Below are positions 44,473-52,676 of a DNA stretch of 64,000 nt, piece by piece; within the stretch, counting starts at the first letter, position 1; every line of letters starts with the position of its first letter. The notes beneath the pieces were generated by a model. The model had not been told where the DNA came from, ran no database searches, and worked only from the letters and a program-made list of their open reading frames with translations. The stretch is from Agrococcus jejuensis (lineage in GTDB: Bacteria > Actinomycetota > Actinomycetes > Actinomycetales > Microbacteriaceae): assembly GCF_007679035.1 (NCBI RefSeq), contig NZ_VEFR01000001.1:434001-498000 (forward strand), read 5' to 3'. The translations under genes were made by a program, and so were the position numbers.

Positions 44473-45294
44473 TCAGGACGCGTGCGGCAGCGGCGCGAGC
44501 GCGTCGGCGAACGCCGTGAGCGTCTCCGACGTGCCGGCGTCGATGCGGGCGCTCGCGCGCTTGTCCCACTTGGTCGGGCCGCGGTTCACGATGACGATCG
44601 GCACCTCGCGGCGTCGCGCGACCTCGAGCAGCCGCACGGCCGTGTTCACGACGAGCGACGAGCCGGCGACGAGCACGACGCTCGCGGCGCGCACGGCCAT
44701 GTCGGCCTCGTGGAACACGTGGCTCGGCACGAGCTCGCCGAAGAAGACGACGTCGGGCTTCAGCATGCCCTCGCAGACGAAGCAGACCGGCACGACGAAG
44801 TCCTGGTCGCCGTCGAGCGACACGTCGCCGTCGGGGTTCATGCGCACGGTGTCCGGCACCGTGATCCACGGGTTCTGCTCGGCGATGCGATCGGCGACGA
44901 CCTGGCGGGGGAAGCGCGACGCGCACTGCAGGCACGTCACGGTGGCGTTGGCGCCGTGCAGGTGCACGACGTCGCGGCTGCCCGCCTTCTCGTGCAGGTC
45001 GTCGACGTTCTGCGTGATGACGGCCGTGACGAGCCCGGCGGCGTCGAGGCGGGCGATCGCCCGGTGCCCGTCGTTCGGCTGCGTCGACGAGAACGACTTC
45101 CAGCCCAGGTGGCTGCCCGCCCAGTAGCGGCGTCGGGCGTGCTCGGACGCGAGGAAGCGATCGAGCTGCATGGGGTTGCGCGGCGGCGCGCCGGCCCCGC
45201 GATAGTCGGGGATGCCGGAGTCCGTCGAGATCCCCGCACCGGTGATGACGGCGATCGGTCCGAGTCCGAGTCTCGCGATGGCAGTGTCGAGCAC
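44473..45294 (-). CDS. Sir2-family NAD-dependent protein deacylase
   Basis: Sirtuins remove acyl groups from lysines using NAD. The 273-residue protein has TGAGISTDSGIPDYRG for NAD, QNVDDLHEKAG, the catalytic histidine in VVHLHG, and a zinc knuckle with CLQC and CFVC. This resembles class II/M sirtuins of actinobacteria. It starts at GTG with TAGGAT six bases upstream. It is divergent from the RNA methylase gene and convergent with the glycosyltransferase gene. Confidence 0.93.
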   Translation of the reverse strand: MLDTAIARLGLGPIAVITGAGISTDSGIPDYRGAGAPPRNPMQLDRFLASEHARRRYWAGSHLGWKSFSSTQPNDGHRAIARLDAAGLVTAVITQNVDDLHEKAGSRDVVHLHGANATVTCLQCASRFPRQVVADRIAEQNPWITVPDTVRMNPDGDVSLDGDQDFVVPVCFVCEGMLKPDVVFFGELVPSHVFHEADMAVRAASVVLVAGSSLVVNTAVRLLEVARRREVPIVIVNRGPTKWDKRASARIDAGTSETLTAFADALAPLPHAS

Positions 45295-45300
45295 GCTCCG

Positions 45301-45306
45301 ATCCTA
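45301..45306 (-). promoter_or_regulatory. -10 box of a leaderless promoter (TAGGAT)
   Basis: TAGGAT lies six bases before the GTG start of the sirtuin gene. Confidence 0.55.
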
Positions 45307-45345
45307 CGGACGCCCATACGCTGGATCGGCACGGAGGGAGTCCCA

Positions 45346-46149
45346 GTGGAGATCGTGCGCATCGAGTCGCTCGACGACCCGCGCCTGACCGACTACGTCG
45401 GCCTCACCGACGTGCAGCTGCGCACGCGCAAGGAGGTCGAGCGCGGCCTCTACATGGCGGAGTCGCAGACCGTGCTGGGGCGGGCGCTGCGCGCGGGGCA
45501 CGTGCCGCGGTCCGTGCTGGTGAGCGAGCGGTGGCTGCCCGACGTCGAGCGGCTCGTCGGCCACCTCGACGTGCCCGTGTTCCTCGGCGAGGAGTCGCAG
45601 CTCTCGACGCTGATCGGCTTCCATCTGCACCGCGGCGCCCTCGCCGCCATGCAGCGTCCCGTGCTGCCCGAGGTCGCCGACGTGCTGCGCGACGCCAAGG
45701 TCGTCGTCGTGCTCGACGGGCTCGTCGACCACACGAACGTCGGCGCGGCGTTCCGCTCGGTCGCGGGCCTCGGCGCCGACGCCGTGCTCGTGACGCCCAC
45801 CTGCTCCGACCCGCTGTACCGCCGCGCCGTGCGCGTGAGCATGGGCACGGTGCTGCAGGTGCCGTGGACGCGCATCCCCGAGTGGCGCGAGGCGGCGCCG
45901 ATGCTGCACGACGCGGGCTTCCAGATCGCCTCCCTCGCCCTCGCCGACGACGCCGTCGACCTCGCCGACTGGCGTCGCGACCGTCCGGAGCGCGTCGCGG
46001 TCGTCATGGGCAACGAGGGGCACGGCCTCGGTCGAGACGCCCTCGCCGCCTCCGACGTCGTCGTGCGCATCCCGATGCACAACGGCGTCGACTCCCTCAA
46101 CGTCGCGGCGACGAGCGCCGTCGTGCTCTGGGCGGCGCTGCACGCATGA
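45346..46149 (+). CDS. TrmH/SpoU-family RNA 2'-O-methyltransferase
   Basis: This 267-residue SPOUT methyltransferase methylates ribose in tRNA or rRNA. It shows motif 1 VVLDGLVDHTNVGAAFRSV, motif 2 VVMGNEGHGLGRDAL, and motif 3 IPMHNGVDSLNVAATSAV. An N-terminal substrate-binding region precedes these. GTG at 45346 follows GGAGGGAG with a five-base gap. TACGCT at 45317-45322 may be its -10. It overlaps the carboxypeptidase gene as ATGA. Exact RNA target unknown. Confidence 0.92.
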   Translation: MEIVRIESLDDPRLTDYVGLTDVQLRTRKEVERGLYMAESQTVLGRALRAGHVPRSVLVSERWLPDVERLVGHLDVPVFLGEESQLSTLIGFHLHRGALAAMQRPVLPEVADVLRDAKVVVVLDGLVDHTNVGAAFRSVAGLGADAVLVTPTCSDPLYRRAVRVSMGTVLQVPWTRIPEWREAAPMLHDAGFQIASLALADDAVDLADWRRDRPERVAVVMGNEGHGLGRDALAASDVVVRIPMHNGVDSLNVAATSAVVLWAALHA

Positions 46150-47393
46150 CCAGGTACGTCACCGCGAGCACGCAGGCGCGCACGCCCGCATGGGTGCACG
46201 TGGTGCGCACGCTCGTCGTGCTCGTGCTCGTCGCGCTCGTCGGCGGCGCGACGTACCTCGTGTTCGCGCCGCTGCCGGCGATCGCGAGCGAGGATGCGCC
46301 CATCGAGTCGCCCGCCGTCGGCGACGCGCAGGTGTCGTGGCCCGCGGCGGGCGCCGCGGCGTTCGCGATCGAGGGCGTCGAGGGCGCGTCGGGCACGACG
46401 GGCGACGCAGCCGTGCCGATGGCGAGCATCACGAAGCTCGTGACGATGCTCGTCGTGCTCGAGGAGCATCCGATCGACGGCGGCGAGGGTGCCGACATCG
46501 CCATCGGCGCCGAGGACGTCGCCTTCATGCAGACGGCCTTCGACGAGGCCGCGCCGTACTACCCGGTGCGCACGGGCCAGACCGTGACGCAGGCCGACCT
46601 CGTGGAGGCCTCCGTGGTCGCGTCGTCGGCGAACGCGTCGATGACGCTCGCGCGCTGGGGCTTCGGCTCGATCGACGCCTTCCTCGACGCCGCGAACGAC
46701 TGGGCGCAGCGCAACGGCCTCACGACCATGGTCGTCGCCGACGCCGCCGGGCTGTCGCTCGACTCCGTCGCCTCGCCCGCCGACATGGTGCGGCTCGGCG
46801 AGCTCGCCGTCGCCGATCCGATCGTCGGCGCTGCGATGGGGCAGCGCTCCGTGTCGGTCACGGGCCTCGGCGTGCAGGCCAACACGAACCCGCTGCTCGG
46901 CGTCTCGGGCATCGATGCGGGCAAGACGGGTGCGCTGTTCGTCTCGGGACGCAACCTGCTCGTCTCCGCCACCGCGACCGTCGACGGCCAGACCCTGCGC
47001 GCCGTCGCCGTCGTCGCCGGCCAGATCTCGGAGGACGACCGCGACGCCGCGACGATCGCGCTCGTCGACAGCCTGTGGCAGAACGTGCAGACGCGCGAGG
47101 TGCTGCCCGCCGGCAGCGTCGTCGCCACGAGCCGCGCCGCGTGGGGTCCCGCGTCGGAGGCGACCACGGATGCGGCGCTCTCGTCGCTCGCGTGGGTGGC
47201 GCAGCCGCTCGAGGTCGTCGTCGAGGTCGAGCCCGTGCGCACGGGCGTCGGGTCGATGGAGGTCGGCACCGTGACGGTGGCGGGCACGGAGCTCGCGACG
47301 ACGGTCACGGCGCGGCGCATCGCCGAGCCCGACCTGCTGTGGCGCCTGTCGAACCCCTTCCTGCTGCTGGGACTCGCCGACGCCCGAGGCTAG
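46146..47393 (+). CDS. D-alanyl-D-alanine carboxypeptidase (S11, low-molecular-weight PBP)
   Basis: This 415-residue penicillin-binding protein trims peptidoglycan stem peptides outside the membrane. A hydrophobic segment at about 20-42 is a signal anchor. Active-site motifs are SxxK (Ser94-Ile-Thr-Lys97), SxN (Ser160-Ala-Asn162) and KTG (259-261). A C-terminal beta-rich region follows. It overlaps the methylase gene as ATGA and ends tail to tail with an SGNH hydrolase, the two stops sharing CTAG. Its assignment to S11 is good; endopeptidase activity is possible. Confidence 0.9.
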   Translation: MTRYVTASTQARTPAWVHVVRTLVVLVLVALVGGATYLVFAPLPAIASEDAPIESPAVGDAQVSWPAAGAAAFAIEGVEGASGTTGDAAVPMASITKLVTMLVVLEEHPIDGGEGADIAIGAEDVAFMQTAFDEAAPYYPVRTGQTVTQADLVEASVVASSANASMTLARWGFGSIDAFLDAANDWAQRNGLTTMVVADAAGLSLDSVASPADMVRLGELAVADPIVGAAMGQRSVSVTGLGVQANTNPLLGVSGIDAGKTGALFVSGRNLLVSATATVDGQTLRAVAVVAGQISEDDRDAATIALVDSLWQNVQTREVLPAGSVVATSRAAWGPASEATTDAALSSLAWVAQPLEVVVEVEPVRTGVGSMEVGTVTVAGTELATTVTARRIAEPDLLWRLSNPFLLLGLADARG

Positions 47394-48184
47394 GCGTCGT
47401 CGCGCTGCCGTAGCACCGGCTCGGCCAGGGGCCGCTTCGGATGGATCGTGTCACCCGACGACCGGCCCGTGAGCCTGCGCACGACCCAGGGCCCGAAGTA
47501 CTCGCGCGCCCATAGGATGTCGTCGCTCGCCGCCTGCCGCCACGTGCGCTGCGGCATGGGCTCGGGATGCTGCGGATGCAGGTCGTGCTCCACGCCGAGC
47601 GCATCGAGCACGAGCATCGCGATGCGGTGGTGGCCGAGCGGCGAGAAGTGCAGGCGGTCGGGCGCCCACATCCGCGCATCCTGCAGCTCGGTCGCCGCCC
47701 ACATGTCGGCGACGACGGCGTCGTGCCTGCGGGCGAGCGCCGCGAGGTTGCAGTTGTAGATCGCGACCCGGCCGCGGATCGAGCGCAGCACGGGCGTCAT
47801 GCCGATGTCGGGGCCGTTGAAGAGCACGACCGTCGCGCCGTCGACCGACAGCCGCTCGATCGCGCGCTCGAGGCGGCCGGCGACGCGGTCGGGATCGGCG
47901 CCGGGGCGCAGCAGGTCGTTGCCGCCCGCCGAGATCGAGATGAGGTCGGGCTGCAGCGCGAGCGCCGCATCGATCTGCTCGGATGCGATCTGGTCGAGCA
48001 GGCGACCGCGGATGGCGAGGTTCGCGTACGCCATGTCGTGGTTGGTGCGCGCGAGCTCCTCGGCGACGCGATCCGCCCAGCCGCGGACGCCGTTCGGCAG
48101 GCTCGGCTCGTCGTCGCCGACGCCCTCGGTGAACGAGTCCCCGATGGCGACGTACCGGGTCCAGGGGTGCTGCATGCCTCTCAT
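47390..48184 (-). CDS. SGNH/GDSL hydrolase
   Basis: This 264-residue esterase-like enzyme has block I AIGDSFTEGVGDD (nucleophile Ser), glycine in block II (NLAIRGRLL), asparagine in block III SAGGNDLL, and Asp/His in DRLHFSPLGHHRIA, a full catalytic set. There is no signal peptide, so it is probably cytoplasmic. The ATG at 48184 gives MRGMQHP; a second ATG three codons in is possible. The stop overlaps the convergent carboxypeptidase stop. Natural substrate unknown. Confidence 0.92.
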   Translation of the reverse strand: MRGMQHPWTRYVAIGDSFTEGVGDDEPSLPNGVRGWADRVAEELARTNHDMAYANLAIRGRLLDQIASEQIDAALALQPDLISISAGGNDLLRPGADPDRVAGRLERAIERLSVDGATVVLFNGPDIGMTPVLRSIRGRVAIYNCNLAALARRHDAVVADMWAATELQDARMWAPDRLHFSPLGHHRIAMLVLDALGVEHDLHPQHPEPMPQRTWRQAASDDILWAREYFGPWVVRRLTGRSSGDTIHPKRPLAEPVLRQRDDA

Positions 48185-48309
48185 GCTGGCACGACGCCGA
48201 CAGCGTCACATCCACCTCGAGTCGGACATCCCCGGGGACGACGGCGGAGGCGACCGGACGCCTGGCGAGGCGTGCGCGGAGTGTCGGCGGCTGCTGCGAC
48301 GATGGGCAC

Positions 48310-49542
48310 GTGAGCAAGCAGGACGGCTCGAACCGCATGGTGTCGAGCCCCGACGTCGACGACGCGTCGGCGACGATCCTGCACGTCGACCTCGATGCGT
48401 TCTTCGCCACGGCGTCGCTCATCGCCCGCCCCGACCTGCGCGGCCTGCCCGTCGTCATCGGGCACGACTCGTCGCGGTCGGTCGTCACGGCGGCGACGTA
48501 CGAGGCCCGGCGCTTCGGCGTCCACTCGGCGATGCCGATGGGGCGCGCGCTGCAGCTGTGCCCGAACGCCGTGATCCTCGAGCCCGACTTCGCGCTGTAC
48601 CAGCGGCTGTCGCAGCAGACGATGGCGATCCTCGACGACTTCTCGCCGTCGGTCGAGCGGCTCGGCATCGACGAGGCGTTCGTCGACGTCACGGGCGCAC
48701 GACGCCTGCTGGGCGGCGCCGTCGCGATCGGCACGCGCATCCGCGAGCGTGTGCAGGCCGAGACGGGGCTCGTCGCGTCGGTGGGCGCATCGTCCACGAA
48801 GTTCATCGCGAAGCTCGCGTCGGGTCGTGCGAAGCCCGACGGCCTGCTCGTCGTGCCCGCCGACGACGTGCTGACCTTCCTGCATCCGCAGCCCGTCAGC
48901 GCCCTGTGGGGCGTGGGGGAGCGCACGCAGGAGAAGCTCGAGCGCTACGGCCTGCGCACGGTGGCCGACGTCGCCCACACGTCGGAGGCGACGCTCGTGG
49001 GCTGGTTCGGCGCGGCGTCGGGCAGGCATCTGCATGCGCTCGCGTGGGCGCGCGACGTGCGCGCCGTGCACGAGCGACCGCGCGAGCGGTCGATGGGCCA
49101 CAACCACACGTTCGGGCACGACGTCACCGACCGCGACGACCTGCGCAGCGAGATCCTGCGCCTCGGCACGGGCGTCGGGCGCCGCCTGCGTGCGGCGGGC
49201 GCCGTCGGCCGCACCGTGACGCTGCGCGTGCGCTTCCACGACTTCCGCACCATCACGCGCTCGCGCACGCTCTCCGATCCGACCGACGTGACGCGCGTCG
49301 TCGTCGAGACGGCGTGGCAGCTGCTCGACGAGCTCGACGACCCGACTCCCGTGCGGCTGCTCGGCGTGCAGATGTCGCAGCTCTCGGATCCGTCGGATGC
49401 GGGGCTCCTGTGGGATGACAGCGAGGACTGGGGCAGCGCCGAGCGGGCGGTCGACGCGGTGCACGACCGCTTCGGGCAGCTGGCCGTGACGCCCGCGTCC
49501 ATGCTGCGGCGCGAGCGCAAGCGCGAGGACACCGGCGGCTGA
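48310..49542 (+). CDS. dinB: DNA polymerase IV
   Basis: This Y-family polymerase copies damaged DNA without proofreading. The 410-residue protein has HVDLDAFFATASL (first metal Asp), TAATYEARRFGVHSAMPMGRA, and LGIDEAFVDVTG, in which Gly replaces the more usual Ser of SIDEAF. It also has a helix-hairpin-helix region and a little-finger domain. The C-terminus (MLRRERKREDTGG) has no obvious beta-clamp-binding peptide. It starts at GTG. It stands alone, and no LexA-type SOS box was seen before it. Confidence 0.93.
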   Translation: MSKQDGSNRMVSSPDVDDASATILHVDLDAFFATASLIARPDLRGLPVVIGHDSSRSVVTAATYEARRFGVHSAMPMGRALQLCPNAVILEPDFALYQRLSQQTMAILDDFSPSVERLGIDEAFVDVTGARRLLGGAVAIGTRIRERVQAETGLVASVGASSTKFIAKLASGRAKPDGLLVVPADDVLTFLHPQPVSALWGVGERTQEKLERYGLRTVADVAHTSEATLVGWFGAASGRHLHALAWARDVRAVHERPRERSMGHNHTFGHDVTDRDDLRSEILRLGTGVGRRLRAAGAVGRTVTLRVRFHDFRTITRSRTLSDPTDVTRVVVETAWQLLDELDDPTPVRLLGVQMSQLSDPSDAGLLWDDSEDWGSAERAVDAVHDRFGQLAVTPASMLRRERKREDTGG

Positions 49543-49563
49543 CCCGCGCCGAGTGCGCCGCCG

Positions 49564-50034
49564 TCAGCCCGGGTTCGCTGCGAACCAGTCGCGCATCGGC
49601 ACGAGGTTCTGCAGCGGCGTCCAGGCGCCCGTCGTGCCGTGATCGAGCGCGACGCCCACGATGCCGGCGGCCTGGAACGACGCCGCCCACTCGATCGCGG
49701 CGGGCAGCGGCGTCGCGATGAGACGCGAGGCATCCTCCCGCGAGAGCCCTGCGGCCATGCCGCCGACCTGCGCGCGCTCGGCCGTCGAGAACACCAGCAG
49801 CAGCGGCCCCGGCGGGAAGGTGGCAGCGAACGGCCGCGGCTCCTCCGAGGAGCCGCGCGCGATGAGGATCCAGCGCTCGAGGCCGAGCGCCGCTCGCCAG
49901 AGCGCGGCCATCGTCGCCTGGTCCTGCGGAGCCTCGCGCGCAGCGGCCGAGAGCGCGTCGAGGCGCGCGACGACCTCGGGTGCGGGGTCCAGGCTCGGCA
50001 TGCGGTCGCCGGGCTGCGGCGTGGCGTCGGTCAC
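49564..50034 (-). CDS. Hypothetical protein, possibly SseB-like (156 aa)
   Basis: I do not firmly recognise this 156-residue soluble protein. The central part (RFILxRG-like WILIARGS, then LLLVFSTAERAQ and GIVGVALDHGTTGAWTPLQ) has the layout of SseB N-terminal domains found in type VII secretion or ribosomal contexts, but this is a weak, visual match. It starts at GTG (50034) with GAGGAT six bases upstream; an ATG at 50001 is possible. It is convergent with dinB. Confidence 0.7.
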   Translation of the reverse strand: MTDATPQPGDRMPSLDPAPEVVARLDALSAAAREAPQDQATMAALWRAALGLERWILIARGSSEEPRPFAATFPPGPLLLVFSTAERAQVGGMAAGLSREDASRLIATPLPAAIEWAASFQAAGIVGVALDHGTTGAWTPLQNLVPMRDWFAANPG

Positions 50035-50085
50035 GCGACCATCCTCGCGGCGATCCCTGGACGCGACGCCCAGGCGGCGGCTCGC

Positions 50086-50127
50086 CGGACGGGCTCAGGC
50101 GAACGGGCTCAGGCGGACGGGCTCAGG
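50086..50127. repeat. Tandem repeat of 14 bases, three copies
   Basis: The unit CGGACGGGCTCAGG occurs three times in a row (one copy with A for G at its third position), plus a partial fourth. The third copy contains the stop codon of the isochorismatase-like gene, so the array was probably made by replication slippage at the end of the gene. It holds no gene itself. Confidence 0.8.
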
Positions 50128-50677
50128 CGGACGCGGCCCCGACGAGCGCGTCGATCGTCGTCACGGTCGCGAACCGCTCCTGCAGCGCCGACGCGGTCGC
50201 GCGCTGGATGTCGGCCGCCGAGATCGTCCCGCCGTCCCACGCCTCGTGGGGATGCGTCGCCGTCGCGTCGATCACGAAGGTCACGGCGAAGCCGAGGTCG
50301 CTCGCGACGCGTGCCGTGGTCTCGCAGCACTGCTCGGTGCGGATGCCTGTCACGACGACCTCGTCGACGCCCAGCTGGCGCAGACGATCCTCGAGGTCCG
50401 TGCCCGTGAAGGCGTTGTGCACGCGCTTCGCGACATGGACGTCGTCGTCGCGTGCGTCGAGGCCGGGCTGCAGGCGGACCTGCCCGAGTGCCGGGTCGAA
50501 GGGACCGTCGGAGCCGGGCTCCTCGTGCAGCACCCAGACGATCGCGTCGCCGGCGTCGCGCCCGTGCTCGACGACGCGCGAGACGCGGTCCACGATGTCG
50601 GGCGCCGAGATCGTCGCCCACCCGGCCTCGCTGGATCGGAAGGACTCCTGGACGTCGATGACGAGGATGGCGCGCAT
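50123..50677 (-). CDS. Isochorismatase-like cysteine hydrolase
   Basis: This 184-residue protein has the family fold and catalytic triad: Asp in LVIDVQESF, Lys in VAKRVHNAF, and Cys in EQCCETTARVA, with the cis-peptide region VVTGIRTEQ. Family members include nicotinamidases and other amidohydrolases; the specific substrate is not evident. TGGGAT lies six bases before the ATG. Its stop lies in the tandem repeat at 50086-50127. Confidence 0.9.
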   Translation of the reverse strand: MRAILVIDVQESFRSSEAGWATISAPDIVDRVSRVVEHGRDAGDAIVWVLHEEPGSDGPFDPALGQVRLQPGLDARDDDVHVAKRVHNAFTGTDLEDRLRQLGVDEVVVTGIRTEQCCETTARVASDLGFAVTFVIDATATHPHEAWDGGTISAADIQRATASALQERFATVTTIDALVGAASA

Positions 50678-50765
50678 GCGCCCATCCCACCGCATGCGAC
50701 GACGATCGACCAGCGGATGCCGGTCGACCGTCGTCGAGATGCCGCCAGATGCGGCAGGGGCCGCC

Positions 50766-51005
50766 TCAGCGGCGGCCGAGCCAGCGCGCGAGGGGGATCG
50801 AGCCGTCCTGCCACGGCGTGAGCGCCCAGGCGATCGCGTAGGCGACCCAGCCGAGCACGGGCAGCAGGAACGACAGCAGCACGACGAGGCGCACGATCCA
50901 CACGTTCCAGCCGATGCTCGTGGCGATGCCGCCAGCGAGACCACCGAGGATGCGCTGGGGACCGCGGCGGAAGCCGCTCTTGCGGATGGAGTCGAAGATG
51001 CTCAT
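50766..51005 (-). CDS. PspC domain small membrane protein
   Basis: This 79-residue protein has the PspC domain core RRGPQRILGGLAGGIA, followed by one or two hydrophobic helices (WIVRLVVLLSFLLPVLGWVAYAIAWAL). PspC-type proteins take part in envelope stress response or anchor other domains. The ATG at 51005 (MSIFDSIRK) has TACCGT seven bases upstream, so I prefer it over the ATG two codons earlier (51011). Confidence 0.87.
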   Translation of the reverse strand: MSIFDSIRKSGFRRGPQRILGGLAGGIATSIGWNVWIVRLVVLLSFLLPVLGWVAYAIAWALTPWQDGSIPLARWLGRR

Positions 51006-51012
51006 GTCCATG

Positions 51013-51018
51013 ACGGTA
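51013..51018 (-). promoter_or_regulatory. -10 box of a leaderless promoter (TACCGT)
   Basis: TACCGT lies seven bases before the PspC ATG at 51005. Confidence 0.45.
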
Positions 51019-51119
51019 GGCGGCGCGCCTGTGCCGACGCCCTGCCGCGGGTGCACCACGGCTGCGTCGCGTCCGCCGAGCGCGAACGACCGCAGTCGCG
51101 ACGGTGCGGGAACGAAGAA

Positions 51120-51144
51120 GGCCCGGAGCCATGGGCTCCGGGCC
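51120..51144 (-). terminator. Intrinsic terminator of the tRNA-Leu gene
   Basis: An 11-bp perfect stem (arm GGCCCGGAGCC) with a three-base loop is followed on the minus strand by the T-rich TTCTTCGTT, six bases after the tRNA 3' end. This is the most classical Rho-independent terminator in the window. Confidence 0.85.
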
Positions 51145-51149
51145 GTTCG

Positions 51150-51235
51150 TGCGCGAGGGGGGACTTGAACCCCCACGCCCTAATACGGGCACTAGCACCT
51201 CAAGCTAGCGCGTCTGCCAATTCCGCCACCCGCGC
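51150..51235 (-). tRNA. tRNA-Leu (anticodon GAG)
   Basis: The 86-nt minus-strand sequence folds as a class II tRNA. The acceptor stem pairs GCGCGGG with CTCGCGC, the anticodon arm is CTAGC-TTGAGGT-GCTAG with anticodon GAG, and the variable arm contains CCCG/GGGC. The T-arm is GGGGG-TTCAAGT-CCCCC, with discriminator A. The 3' CCA is not encoded (CGA follows). Confidence 0.95.
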
Positions 51236-51356
51236 AAGGTGTCGGATCCTCTGCAGGACCGAGGAAGACACTAGCACGCACCGAAGGGCATCGATGACCA
51301 CCGAGGGGCGTGGTGCGTCGTGCTCGCGCATGACGCTCGACGTCGTCGGTCGCGAC

Positions 51357-51362
51357 TAGCCT
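51357..51362 (+). promoter_or_regulatory. -10 box of a leaderless promoter (TAGCCT)
   Basis: TAGCCT lies six bases before the GTG of the M20 peptidase gene, with no ribosome site between. Confidence 0.5.
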
Positions 51363-51368
51363 TGGACG

Positions 51369-52676
51369 GTGACCGACCAGCTCTCGCCGACCGCTGCCAT
51401 CGCTCGCGACCTCATCCGGTTCGACACGCAGAACTACGGCGAGGGACGCTCGAACGGGGAGGCCGACGCGGCCGCCTACGTCACGCGCTTCCTCGCCGAC
51501 CTCGGCATCGAGAGCCGCACGTTCGAGGCGGCGCCCGGTCGCCACAGCGTCGTCGCCGAGCTCGAGGGCGCCGACCCGAGCCTGCCGGCGCTCGTGCTGC
51601 ACGGGCACCTCGACGTCGTGCCCGCAGATGCGGCGCAGTGGAGCGTCGATCCGTTCGAGGGCGTCGTCCAGGACGGCATGCTGTGGGGCCGCGGGGCCGT
51701 CGACATGAAGGACATGGTCGCGATGATGCTGCAGGCCGTGCGGCAGCTCGTCGAGTCGGGCGCCAAGCCCCGCCGTCGGCTCATCCTCGGCTTCTTCGCC
51801 GACGAGGAGGACGGTGGCGCCTACGGCGCGCACTGGCTCGTCGAGCACCATCCCGAGCTCTTCGCAGGCGCGTCGATGGCGATCAGCGAGGTCGGCGGAT
51901 TCTCGGTGACGCTCGAGGGTCGTCGCGCGTACCTGCTGCAGACTGCCGAGAAGTCGCTGCTGTGGATCCGCCTGCGCGCCACGGGCACGGCGGCGCACGG
52001 CTCGCAGGTCATGCGCGACAACGCCGTGACGAAGCTCGCGCGCGCCGTCGCGGCGCTCGGCGAGCACGACTTCCCGATCGAGCTCACCGACACCACCCGG
52101 CAGCTCGTCGACGAGGTCGCGGGCCTGCTCGGCGTCGACGTCGAGGACCTCGGCCCCGACGAGATCGCGCTGCGCACCGGCGGCATGTCGCGCTTCCTGC
52201 GCGCGAGCCTGCGCACGACCGCCAACCCGACGATGCTCGACGCCGGCTACAAGCACAACGTGATCCCCGGCACGGCCGAGGCGCGCATCGACATGCGCAC
52301 GCTGCCCGGCCGCGAGGACGAGGCGCTCGAGATCGCTCGCCGCATCGTCGCCGAGGCCGCCGACGACGTCGAGCTCGACATCGTGCGCCAGGACGTGGGG
52401 CTCGAGGTGCCGTTCGCCGGCGAGGCCGTCGACGCGATGGTCGCGGCGCTCCAGCGGCACGACCCCGACGCACCCGTGCTGCCGTACATGCTCTCGGGCG
52501 GCACCGACAACAAGGCGCTCTCGCTGCTCGGCATCGCCGGCTACGGGTTCGCGCCGCTGCGCCTCACGCCCGACCTGGACTTCGCGGCGATGTTCCACGG
52601 CGTCGACGAGCGCGTGCCGCTCGATGCGCTCGACTTCGGCACCGCCGTGCTCGCCGACCTGCTGCAGGAGCTCTAG
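51369..52676 (+). CDS. M20-family metallopeptidase
   Basis: This 435-residue zinc hydrolase has the metal ligands HGHLDVVP (His/Asp), WGRGAVDMKDM, the catalytic Glu in FFADEEDGG, and His in the C-terminal GGTDNKALS region. The family includes carboxypeptidases, aminoacylases and dipeptidases. It has no signal peptide. It starts at GTG with TAGCCT six bases upstream, leads an operon with uppP (stop and ATG adjacent) and mshC, and precedes DUF2256. This M20-uppP-mshC order is common in actinobacteria. Confidence 0.92.
   Translation: MTDQLSPTAAIARDLIRFDTQNYGEGRSNGEADAAAYVTRFLADLGIESRTFEAAPGRHSVVAELEGADPSLPALVLHGHLDVVPADAAQWSVDPFEGVVQDGMLWGRGAVDMKDMVAMMLQAVRQLVESGAKPRRRLILGFFADEEDGGAYGAHWLVEHHPELFAGASMAISEVGGFSVTLEGRRAYLLQTAEKSLLWIRLRATGTAAHGSQVMRDNAVTKLARAVAALGEHDFPIELTDTTRQLVDEVAGLLGVDVEDLGPDEIALRTGGMSRFLRASLRTTANPTMLDAGYKHNVIPGTAEARIDMRTLPGREDEALEIARRIVAEAADDVELDIVRQDVGLEVPFAGEAVDAMVAALQRHDPDAPVLPYMLSGGTDNKALSLLGIAGYGFAPLRLTPDLDFAAMFHGVDERVPLDALDFGTAVLADLLQEL

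Noticed and set aside
50086-50127. CRISPR array
   Set aside because: The repeats are 14-base tandem units with no spacers, and no cas genes are near.
51012-51176. Upstream extension of the PspC reading frame over the tRNA-Leu terminator
   Set aside because: The added residues look like non-coding translation and would overlap the tRNA terminator; a -10 box places the start at 51005.
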